Below are positions 23,215-30,276 of a DNA stretch of 32,063 nucleotides, piece after piece. The notes beneath the pieces are model-generated. The model was given only the letters and a program-made list of their open reading frames with translations, was not told where the DNA came from and searched no databases. Source of the DNA: an uncultured Bacilli bacterium. Its GTDB lineage: Bacteria > Bacillota_I > Bacilli_A > RF39 > UBA660. A program made the position numbers and the translations under genes. Numbering within the stretch: position 1 is the first letter of the stretch; every line of letters begins with the position of its first letter. The DNA is taken from contig CANQBL010000010.1 of NCBI GenBank assembly GCA_947589105.1, forward strand, positions 1 through 32,063. Direction: 5' to 3'.

Positions 23215-24049
23215 ATGACTTTATAGATGGAGAAAAATTTGGTATAAAAAACGCTATATCGCTTTCCCCTTTAGAATATTTTTTAAATTCACCAATAAGA
23301 GAATTACTTTCTCCTAAAAGTTCAACTGCTTCATCAATTGAAATTATTCTAGCTACTCCCTCTTTTTCTAATTTTTTAGCTATTTCTATAGTAGTTCTAC
23401 CAACTATAACATCACCTTCATACACATAGTTAACATTTCTATAAGCTTCTTTTACTTCTAAATGAGAAAATCCATATTCATAAAATATACCTTTTAAGTA
23501 ATCTATCGAATCATTTCCTTGTGCAACATACTCTATACACACATTATTATTTTTGCTTTCATCTTCTATATTGTTTATAACTGCTTTACCCGCACCAAGT
23601 GCGCATACTCCAACCAATACACCAGCTACAACCTTAACTACCATACTTTTAATTTTTAAGTTTTTGGCTCTTTTTATTTGCTCTTCTTTAATTATTTTAT
23701 ATCTGGTTTCTTCTTGCTTCTTTTTATTTTGATAATTTTTATATAACATTTGCTGATTTATAGTAAAATCAGAAGAATCTTTATCTGAGTTAGTAAAATA
23801 AGAAGTATCTTTATCCGATTTAGTAAGATCAGAAGTATCTTTATCTGAGTATCTATTTTGTTTTTCTTCTTCCAAAGAATCATAAGACTCTTTCAATCTT
23901 TCATAAACTCTTATCGATGTTTCAGTTGGTTTTCTATCTATCATTTCTTTAAATTTTTTTAGTCTATTCTCAAGTTTTTCTTTAGCTTCTTCAAGAGGTA
24001 AATCTTTATTAACACCAAAAAACTGATATATATCAAATTTATGTTTCAT
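23213..24049 (-). CDS. Membrane protein with J-domain-like N-terminus and tandem SDKD repeats
   Basis: This 278-aa protein is not a named family to me. Residues 1-67 look like a J-domain (Y-Q-F-F-G-V...Y-E-R-L-K-E-S-Y-D-S-L...R-Y) but lack the H-P-D tripeptide that stimulates Hsp70. Residues 68-97 are three ten-residue copies that begin SDKD and continue T/S-S-x-x-T. A charged coiled-coil-like stretch (98-132) and one membrane helix (about 136-158) follow. The outside C-terminal domain contains a LysM-like Y-E-G-D-V-I-V-G-R-T strand and a second helix-rich part. Topology is probably N-in/C-out. It is monocistronic, with promoter 24074-24102, AGGAGGG ribosome-binding site and its own terminator. 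The function is unknown; a cell-envelope role is inferred. Confidence 0.75.
   Translation of the reverse strand: MKHKFDIYQFFGVNKDLPLEEAKEKLENRLKKFKEMIDRKPTETSIRVYERLKESYDSLEEEKQNRYSDKDTSDLTKSDKDTSYFTNSDKDSSDFTINQQMLYKNYQNKKKQEETRYKIIKEEQIKRAKNLKIKSMVVKVVAGVLVGVCALGAGKAVINNIEDESKNNNVCIEYVAQGNDSIDYLKGIFYEYGFSHLEVKEAYRNVNYVYEGDVIVGRTTIEIAKKLEKEGVARIISIDEAVELLGESNSLIGEFKKYSKGESDIAFFIPNFSPSIKS
23759..23848 (-). repeat. Three 30-bp tandem repeats inside the J-domain-like gene
   Basis: Three in-frame 30-bp units encode the SDKD(T/S)S-x-x-T-x decapeptides at residues 68-97. The units keep high DNA identity (shared gaagtatctttatc-type core on the plus strand), which suggests recent duplication and possible copy-number change. 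Confidence 0.8.
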
Positions 24050-24073
24050 ACTACCCTCCTATTGTACATTTAA

Positions 24074-24102
24074 ATAATAACAATTTTATAAAATAATGTC
24101 AA
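24074..24102 (-). promoter_or_regulatory. Promoter of the J-domain-like membrane protein gene
   Basis: Perfect TTGACA (24102-24097), 17 nt, TATTAT (24079-24074) preceded by TGT. The spacer contains a 12-bp AT palindrome (ATTTTATAAAAT). Confidence 0.65.
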
Positions 24103-24117
24103 ATAACATGCACAAAC

Positions 24118-24150
24118 ATATTAAAAAGAAGTATAAAAACTATACTTCTT
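24118..24150 (-). terminator. Terminator of the RNase J-like gene
   Basis: Ten-bp arms AAGAAGTATA and TATACTTCTT (24126-24150) around a five-base loop, overlapping the stop codon and followed by TTTTT on the minus strand. Confidence 0.8.
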
Positions 24151-25786
24151 GAACAACTGTTATTATCATTGGCTTACATTCTGTTTCATCATATAAATAC
24201 TTACTTAATCTTTCTCTTATTCCAATCTTAATTTTATTGTATTCAACATAATTATCAACCTTATTTTCTTCAATAACCTCTAATGATATTCTTTTTATTT
24301 CCTCTATTAAATCAGAACTTTCTTTAACATAAATAAATCCCCTAGTTAAAACTTCAGGATAAGCTAAAATTTCTTTTGTTTTTTTATCTAAAGTAGCACA
24401 TATAATTACAATACCATTATCAGATAATAGTTCACGATCCTTTAAAACCAATTCCCCAATATCTTGTGATGAATTACCATCTATTAATACATCATCAACT
24501 TTTACCCTTTCTTTTACATCATTTAATTCTCCATTAATAAAGGTTACTACATCACCATTTTGCTTTAACAAAATATTTTCTTTATTCATTCCAACATGAC
24601 TTGCACATTTTGCATTAGCAACCATATGACGATATTCACCAATAACTGGCATGTAATATTTAGGATTCATTAAATCAAGCATTAACATAATGTCTTCACT
24701 AGAAGCATGATGAAGCAAATTATCTTTTCTAGACATAGTAACAACTGAGGCTCCTACTTTAGATATATCATCTACAACCTTAATTGCCAATTTTTCGTTA
24801 TAATCATTTATTGGTTCCATAAAAAATACAGTATCTGTTGATTTTATTTTTACATATTTATCATACCCATTTATTATTCTATTTAGATTCATAAATGGTT
24901 TTTCTCTTTCATTTGATATTAGTATTATAACGTCTTTATCATTTATGTTACTAAGGTCCCCAATCCTATCACGATTAAACTTAACGTAATTATTATCTAA
25001 AATATTATTTATTATACCTTGAAGTTTATGTCCCATTACAACCACTCTTCTAGTTGTTTTAGAAATCTCGTTAAATAACTCTTCTATTCTTGATACATGG
25101 GCAGTAAAAACAGTAACAATAATTCTATTTTCAGTTTTATTAAGCGTATCTCTAATAAGTTTATCAATTCTATTTTTTGGAGAAGTATACCCAATTTTAT
25201 CCGCGTACATAGATTCACCCATTAAACATAAAACTCCTTGTTTTCCTATGTATGCTAATTTTCCTATATCAGCTTTATAAGGCCCAAGCATGGTAGCATC
25301 AAAAACATAATTTCCTGTGTAAAAAATTGTTCCATCAGGTGTATTTAAAGCATAACCAACGTTATCTGGAATAGAATGAGTTAATCTTACTGGAAAAACA
25401 CTATTTTTTCCAAAGGTTATTTTCTTATGTGGATCAATTATAGTTAAATTATTAAAATAAACGTTAGAATCATCTAATTCCTTTTTTAATAAATTAGCAG
25501 TAAATTTCGTAGCATAAACTTTTAAAGCAGGAACTTCTTTTACAATGTCACATACTGCTCCCATGTTTTTTTCATGACCATGGGTAATAAATAAACCTTT
25601 AATATTCTTAATGTTTTCCTTTATAAAGTCATAGTTAGGAATAACATAATCTACTCCTAGTAGTTTATCACTAGCATATTTCAAACCCGCATCAAAAATA
25701 AAAATATCTGAATCGACCTTAACAACATACATGTTTTTTCCTTCTTCATTAAGACCGCCCAAACCAAAAATCTTAATCTTACTCAT
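24140..25786 (-). CDS. RNase J-family protein with a degenerate active site
   Basis: This 548-aa protein has the full RNase J layout: metallo-beta-lactamase halves, a beta-CASP insertion (about 200-350) and a C-terminal domain (about 440-548). The zinc-site motif T-H-G-H-E-D-H-I-G reads T-H-G-H-E-K-N-M-G here (H69, H71 kept; Asp and His replaced by K73, N74). H137 of T-H-S-I-P-D is kept, but the T-G-D aspartate is N159. The later H-G-E-Y-R-H has lost its first His (V-I-G-E-Y-R-H). It therefore probably cannot bind two metals normally and may act as an RNase J2-like partner of an active J1 elsewhere. The ATG has AAAGGAGGA. It is monocistronic. Confidence 0.88.
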   Translation of the reverse strand: MSKIKIFGLGGLNEEGKNMYVVKVDSDIFIFDAGLKYASDKLLGVDYVIPNYDFIKENIKNIKGLFITHGHEKNMGAVCDIVKEVPALKVYATKFTANLLKKELDDSNVYFNNLTIIDPHKKITFGKNSVFPVRLTHSIPDNVGYALNTPDGTIFYTGNYVFDATMLGPYKADIGKLAYIGKQGVLCLMGESMYADKIGYTSPKNRIDKLIRDTLNKTENRIIVTVFTAHVSRIEELFNEISKTTRRVVVMGHKLQGIINNILDNNYVKFNRDRIGDLSNINDKDVIILISNEREKPFMNLNRIINGYDKYVKIKSTDTVFFMEPINDYNEKLAIKVVDDISKVGASVVTMSRKDNLLHHASSEDIMLMLDLMNPKYYMPVIGEYRHMVANAKCASHVGMNKENILLKQNGDVVTFINGELNDVKERVKVDDVLIDGNSSQDIGELVLKDRELLSDNGIVIICATLDKKTKEILAYPEVLTRGFIYVKESSDLIEEIKRISLEVIEENKVDNYVEYNKIKIGIRERLSKYLYDETECKPMIITVVQEV

Positions 25787-25819
25787 AACATCCTCCTTTC
25801 TTTTTTATTAAGCTATTTA

Positions 25820-25825
25820 ATTATA
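25820..25825 (-). promoter_or_regulatory. Extended -10 of the RNase J-like gene
   Basis: TGC-TATAAT on the minus strand, about 35 nt upstream of the start codon. No good -35 is seen; the extended -10 may suffice. Confidence 0.5.
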
Positions 25826-25847
25826 GCATGTTTTAAGATAAAATACC

Positions 25848-25880
25848 ACAAAAGAAAATAAGGAGATATTTCCTTATTTT
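25848..25880 (-). terminator. Intrinsic terminator of tyrS
   Basis: Ten-bp arms AAAATAAGGA and TCCTTATTTT (25855-25880) with a six-base loop, overlapping the tyrS stop codon, then a T-rich tract on the minus strand. Confidence 0.75.
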
Positions 25881-27100
25881 AAAAATCCAATATAATTTTT
25901 CTTTTTTCCTCTTTTTATTACTAAGACCTCATTTCCAATCGCTAAATCTTTTGTAATAATTAAATTTTCATCAATTACTTTTTCATCATTAATTGATATA
26001 GAACCAGCATTTAAAAATTCTCTAGCTTCTCTTTTACTTTGACATATATTATTTTCTATTAACATATCGATTAAAGTTGTACCACTTGTAATATTAAACG
26101 AAGGCACATCTTTAAAACACATTAATATTTCATCTTTAGAAAGCTTTTTAACATCACCGCCAAATAAAGCCTCACTTATTCTAAGCGCTTTTTCAAACTC
26201 TTCTTTGCCATGGATAAATGTTATTACCTCACGTGCTAAAGTTTTTTGAGCAATTCTTAATTCAGGACACTTATTATGTTCTGTTTCTATTTGTTCTATC
26301 TCTTCTTTCTTTAAAAATGTTAGTTTTTTAAGATAATCTATAATACATGAATCACTTGTATTAATTAAATATTGATATAATTCATAACTAGAAGTTTTTT
26401 CTTTATCTAACCATAAAGCATTACCTTCTGTTTTACCAAATTTAACACCGTTTGAATCCAAAACTAAAGGCATAGTCATACCGTATAACTCTATATTATC
26501 TTTTTTACGAGCAAGTTCTATACCAGTTGTAATATTTCCCCATTGATCCGATCCTGCTACTTGTAATGTAACACCCTTTGATTTATTTAAATATAAAAAA
26601 TCCATTCCTTGAAGTAAAGTATAAGCAAATTCACAGAAAGTAATACCTGAAACTAGTCTCCTACTTATTATATCTTTAGCTAACATATAATTAACATTAA
26701 TATACTTTCCATAATCTCTTAAAAAATCAAGAATATTTATATCTTTTGTCCAATCATAGTTATTCACTACTTCAAAGCCAAATATTTTTTTAGCTTGCAA
26801 AGTCAAACCTTCTACGTTCTTATTTACTTCTTCTCTTGTAATCATTTGACGTTCTTTAGAAGGTTTTGGATCTCCAATAAGACCTGTTGCACCACCAATT
26901 AATAAAATTGGCTTATGACCATACCTAGCAAGTCTTGTAGCTATTAAAAATGATGAGAAATGACCTATATGCATTGAATCAGCTGTGGGATCTGTTCCTA
27001 TATAAAAAGTTAATTTTTCTTCATTTAATTTCTTTTCTAATTCAGGACTACTAATATCTTTAATTAGTCCTCTCCATTTTAAATCTTCATACAATGTCAT
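25874..27100 (-). CDS. tyrS: Tyrosine--tRNA ligase
   Basis: This 408-aa class I synthetase charges tRNA-Tyr. Visible landmarks are Y33-I-G-T-D-P-T, H44-I-G-H47, Y160-x3-Q of the tyrosine pocket, G183-S-D-Q-W-G-N-I, and the KMSKS equivalent K220-F-G-K-T. A C-terminal S4 RNA-binding domain (about 340-405) contains the S-x-R-E-A-R-x-x-L/I-N-A-G-S-I-x-I-N motif. It is the bacterial TyrRS type with H-I-G-H and K-F-G-K-T. AGAAAGGA precedes the ATG. A tyrosine T-box leader (27119-27331) controls it by transcription antitermination when uncharged tRNA-Tyr accumulates. It is monocistronic. Confidence 0.97.
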   Translation of the reverse strand: MTLYEDLKWRGLIKDISSPELEKKLNEEKLTFYIGTDPTADSMHIGHFSSFLIATRLARYGHKPILLIGGATGLIGDPKPSKERQMITREEVNKNVEGLTLQAKKIFGFEVVNNYDWTKDINILDFLRDYGKYINVNYMLAKDIISRRLVSGITFCEFAYTLLQGMDFLYLNKSKGVTLQVAGSDQWGNITTGIELARKKDNIELYGMTMPLVLDSNGVKFGKTEGNALWLDKEKTSSYELYQYLINTSDSCIIDYLKKLTFLKKEEIEQIETEHNKCPELRIAQKTLAREVITFIHGKEEFEKALRISEALFGGDVKKLSKDEILMCFKDVPSFNITSGTTLIDMLIENNICQSKREAREFLNAGSISINDEKVIDENLIITKDLAIGNEVLVIKRGKKKNYIGFLK

Positions 27101-27118
27101 AATAATTTTCCTTTCTAT

Positions 27119-27331
27119 AAAAAAAGTTCATCCAAATAAAGGATGAACTTTTAAGTCCACGGTACCACCTTTGTTCTAGATTATTTATCTAGCTCTTAAA
27201 TAAGTTAACGCCTATATTACGTTTTAGCTCCAAAACTGTAATTTGTTATATAAACCATCTTACGTTTTCACCAACCACGTAATCTCTAAAAGAATAGTTT
27301 ATAAACTACTTTTGTTTTTTTCATTGCTAAC
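27119..27331 (-). promoter_or_regulatory. T-box riboswitch (tyrosine) of tyrS
   Basis: The leader has the conserved T-box sequence AAAGGTGGTACCGTGG (minus, 27172-27157). The terminator that follows has 12-bp arms AAAAGTTCATCC and GGATGAACTTTT (27122-27152), then a T-run. Upstream are stem III (CTAGAT/ATCTAG, 27176-27192), a short stem with AACG/CGTT arms, and a stem I closed by CAAAA/TTTTG. The specifier codon is most probably UAC (27240-27238) in the context AATTACAG, which matches tyrosine. The GGTACC bulge can pair with the tRNA acceptor end to form the antiterminator. The total length of about 210 nt is compact. Confidence 0.92.
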
Positions 27332-27337
27332 AAATAT

Positions 27338-27366
27338 ATTTTATTATTTTATTTAATTTATGTCAA
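27338..27366 (-). promoter_or_regulatory. Promoter of the tyrS T-box transcript
   Basis: Perfect TTGACA (27366-27361), 17 nt, TAAAAT (27343-27338). It begins 3 nt below the stop of the 132-aa gene. Confidence 0.7.
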
Positions 27367-27369
27367 CTT

Positions 27370-27768
27370 TTAAGTTAAGCTATCACTATTTTTTCTTAAA
27401 ACATAAGAAGAAGACACTTTAAAATTTTCGTCTTGTAACTTACTTTTAACTTCATTATAAATATACTCAGATAACTCACCTAATCCAAGTCTAATATGAT
27501 TTAAATCTTCACTATTTGCTATTTTATAATTATTACTATCAGTAACTAAACCATTACAATTGTATAAATTTCCATTAATAAGAAGAGCACACTTTGTATA
27601 TGTTTTATCTATCATAACCGTTGCACTTGGAAAAAACATTAATAAAAACATACAAAAATCACTTGAATAATAATCTAATATTTCGCTTATTTCCCCTTTT
27701 ATATTTTTTTGTTTAACAACCAAAGAAAAGATCTCATTAATTTTATTAATTACCAATATTGGATTCAT
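27370..27768 (-). CDS. Unrecognised 132-aa protein at the end of the surface module
   Basis: I recognise no family. It is soluble-looking, with mixed alpha/beta composition: an N-terminal amphipathic helix (3-30), a hydrophobic stretch with C-M-F-L-L-M-F-F-P (about 39-47) that is too short and polar-flanked to be a sure membrane helix, a two-strand region with K-C-A-L-L-I-N-G-N-L-Y-N-C-N-G (two cysteines), and a long C-terminal helix (about 93-114). The start has GGTGAT 6 nt upstream. The gene follows the DUF5305-like gene but is separated from it by a strong terminator, and I see no convincing promoter of its own. It may be expressed by read-through. Confidence 0.7.
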   Translation of the reverse strand: MNPILVINKINEIFSLVVKQKNIKGEISEILDYYSSDFCMFLLMFFPSATVMIDKTYTKCALLINGNLYNCNGLVTDSNNYKIANSEDLNHIRLGLGELSEYIYNEVKSKLQDENFKVSSSYVLRKNSDSLT

Positions 27769-27799
27769 AAATTATATCACCAATGTATACTATGAAAAT

Positions 27800-27851
27800 A
27801 ACCTATTAAAAGTTAAAACAAAAAAAGATTAAAACTAATCTTTTTTTGTTT
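27800..27851 (-). terminator. Terminator of the DUF5305-like gene
   Basis: A 16-bp perfect stem (27816-27831 with 27836-27851) made mostly of A/T with a GATTA/TAATC core and a four-base loop. It overlaps the stop codon. The downstream T-tract on the minus strand is T4 then AAC T4. Confidence 0.75.
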
Positions 27852-29070
27852 GTTGATCTTTTTCTAAATCTACTAGCTTTAAAGTATATCTATAAGTTTC
27901 ATTTTCTGTTTTAACAATAAATATACTCTTTTCCCTTTTATGTATTTCATGGAATATAATTGGTTTTTCAATGTTATCTCTTACGTCTAATAACTCATTA
28001 AAACTATCTACATCAACAACAGCACCATTTATATCTATCATTTTACGAGAATTTACGATAACTCTATCATACTCTTTTAATATCTTAGATAATGTTATAT
28101 CATAAATACTTTTTTTAGACGTTGTTTTCCTTATAAATAATAATAATCTAATTACAACAACAACTAAAATAATTAAAGAAAGTAAACTTAATGCAAATAA
28201 TATACTATTTTGTATACTAAAGTCTTTATAAACTTTTATGTTATCACTATTATTAACTTCCTTATAATCCATACCTATATTAATCATTTGCTCTGTTAAT
28301 GGAATAGTTAACTTCATTGTATCACTTGAGTCTATGCTTTTTATTATATTTCCCTTCTCATCTTTTATTTCTATACATAAGCTTAGCACAAGATTACTAT
28401 CCGCACTAATTGCATACGAATTTTTAAAAGATTTAACAAGATCATTATACTTTGAATAATCTATTTTTATATCTTTATTAATACTAAATCCATTTGAATT
28501 ATCCATCGTAAAATAATCAGGCTCTGTTAATTTATCAGACTTTTTATATATAACCTTTGACTCATCCTTAGAATCCATTACTAAAACATCTGATTTTATA
28601 TAGTACATATAAGTATAATTAATATTTTGATTAATATTAAAGTTATAGTTAAAACTTACATCAATATTATCAATTAAACTAGCTATATACTGCATGTTCT
28701 TATTTAAATATGGTTCATCATAATAATTATTTTCCTTTAAATAAACCTTGTAATCCAAATTACTAGTTTGCTTATATAATACACTACTTCTAGATTTAAT
28801 TGTAATACTACTAACCAAAAGAACAATCGTTAATATAGAAAATATAACTATTAATAATATATTAGCAATAAGCCTTTGATTATAGCTAACATACTTAGTT
28901 TTATTAATATTAGATTCATAATCCAATTTATCACTGTCACTTGCTTTAAACTGTGAGTCTATTTCCTCTGAAACATTAGCTTCCTTTTCTTTTTTACTTT
29001 TTATCATTTCCCCACTCATTATAGCATCAATTGCTTCATCTAGTTTTTTATTCTTATTTTTTTTACTCAT
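27835..29070 (-). CDS. DUF5305-like bitopic/two-helix membrane protein
   Basis: This 411-aa protein has a charged cytoplasmic N-terminus (1-65, lysine and glutamate rich), a membrane helix (about 67-91), an outside domain (about 92-285), a second helix (about 289-315) and a cytoplasmic tail (316-411). The outside part has the DUF5305 pattern: D-Y-K-V-Y-L-K-x-N-x-Y-Y, Y-L-N-K-N-M-Q-Y-I-x-S-L-I-D-N-I, then I-K-I-D-Y-S-K-Y-N-D-L-V-x-x-F. Proteins of this kind are often encoded beside SipW-type signal peptidases, as here: the peptidase lies 11 nt upstream. The biochemical role is unknown. AGGAGG precedes the ATG. The family call is recognition only. Confidence 0.72.
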   Translation of the reverse strand: MSKKNKNKKLDEAIDAIMSGEMIKSKKEKEANVSEEIDSQFKASDSDKLDYESNINKTKYVSYNQRLIANILLIVIFSILTIVLLVSSITIKSRSSVLYKQTSNLDYKVYLKENNYYDEPYLNKNMQYIASLIDNIDVSFNYNFNINQNINYTYMYYIKSDVLVMDSKDESKVIYKKSDKLTEPDYFTMDNSNGFSINKDIKIDYSKYNDLVKSFKNSYAISADSNLVLSLCIEIKDEKGNIIKSIDSSDTMKLTIPLTEQMINIGMDYKEVNNSDNIKVYKDFSIQNSILFALSLLSLIILVVVVIRLLLFIRKTTSKKSIYDITLSKILKEYDRVIVNSRKMIDINGAVVDVDSFNELLDVRDNIEKPIIFHEIHKREKSIFIVKTENETYRYTLKLVDLEKDQQTKKD

Positions 29071-29081
29071 AATACCTCCTA

Positions 29082-30224
29082 TTATCTACTTAACAACTCA
29101 TTTAATGCAACCGTCGGAATTCCAATATATCTTATCTTAATATTAGTTATTCCTATAACTTCTGATTCTTTTACAACCCAAGAATCATTAGTATCATTAT
29201 TATCACCCTTAGTTATAAAATATTTTTTTTCATCTATATTTAGTATTTTAACCACTCTATGAACAATTATTTTATTATCATGATTAAATATTAAAACACT
29301 ACCCTTTTTAATCTCATTTAGTTCTGATTTTTTTAATTTCTTAACTATTACAACGTCTCCTTTTCTTATAATAGGAGTCATTGAACCAGAACCTATTGTT
29401 AAAGCTTGATATTTAAACAAACCACTAGTTAATGTTACTATTATAAACAGTAAAAACGTTATAACCGAATAAAACGCTAACTTCCTATTATTATACCTAG
29501 AACTTTTTACTCTTCTTAATTCAAAATAGTTAAAATTATTATTTAATTTAATCATTATTATAACTGGTAACGCCGTTTTTATAACAACATCTATATATTC
29601 CCCAAAATCCGGAAATATAGGTAACAAATAAGTACTTAATTCCGTTAATAACCTATAAAATATCGCATCTTTGTAACCAACCTTACGAGTTAAGTATATT
29701 AAGAAAATATTCTTCGTAATACTAGGAAAAACAACCAAACAAATCATTTTAGTTAATCCTAAATAAGTTGTAATTTTATAAGTATTAATCATTAAATTAA
29801 CATCAATTAAAATAAATGCTATATACCCAACAATAAAACACAACTTATTACCCCTAGACTTAGAAAACAATTCATACCTTAATAATTCACTAATTACTAT
29901 AAGCAATATCACTGAAAAAGTATTCTTAACAATATTAACAAAAGATAGACTATAACTATTTCTTAAAAAACCAAAAAATAATCCTAAAAAATAAGTTATA
30001 AAATAATAAAGCAAAAGAGAAATTAATATATTTAACAAAACATCTTTCTTATACCTAAAATTATCCTTTTCAAAACCAAATAATATTACTGTTACTATAA
30101 AAAATAGTAATAAAATACCTGTTATTTCATATGTATCTACTATTTTAAATAACAAACTATTAAATAACAATAAAATAAGTAAAACTATTTGTATAATTAA
30201 TAACTTATTATATCCCTTCTTCAT
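29082..30224 (-). CDS. SipW-type signal peptidase I with multi-span N-terminus
   Basis: This 380-aa protein ends in an S26 signal peptidase domain of the SipW/eukaryotic type. Ser281 lies in G-S-G-S-M-T-P-I, and His322 in V-H-R-V-V takes the place of the usual catalytic Lys. K-G-D341-N-N-D follows, and a final strand ends the chain. Such enzymes cleave signal peptides of a small set of exported proteins (TasA and TapA in Bacillus). Here about 230 residues with some seven membrane helices precede the usual single anchor (about 251-268), whereas classical SipW has only about 190 residues. It lies between the BspA-like gene and the DUF5305-like gene. The start has GTGGTGAT. Confidence 0.85.
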   Translation of the reverse strand: MKKGYNKLLIIQIVLLILLLFNSLLFKIVDTYEITGILLLFFIVTVILFGFEKDNFRYKKDVLLNILISLLLYYFITYFLGLFFGFLRNSYSLSFVNIVKNTFSVILLIVISELLRYELFSKSRGNKLCFIVGYIAFILIDVNLMINTYKITTYLGLTKMICLVVFPSITKNIFLIYLTRKVGYKDAIFYRLLTELSTYLLPIFPDFGEYIDVVIKTALPVIIMIKLNNNFNYFELRRVKSSRYNNRKLAFYSVITFLLFIIVTLTSGLFKYQALTIGSGSMTPIIRKGDVVIVKKLKKSELNEIKKGSVLIFNHDNKIIVHRVVKILNIDEKKYFITKGDNNDTNDSWVVKESEVIGITNIKIRYIGIPTVALNELLSR

Positions 30225-30276
30225 ATTATCACCACTTTTTACACTTTTTATTATCTATAAACTTAAAATCTTTTAT

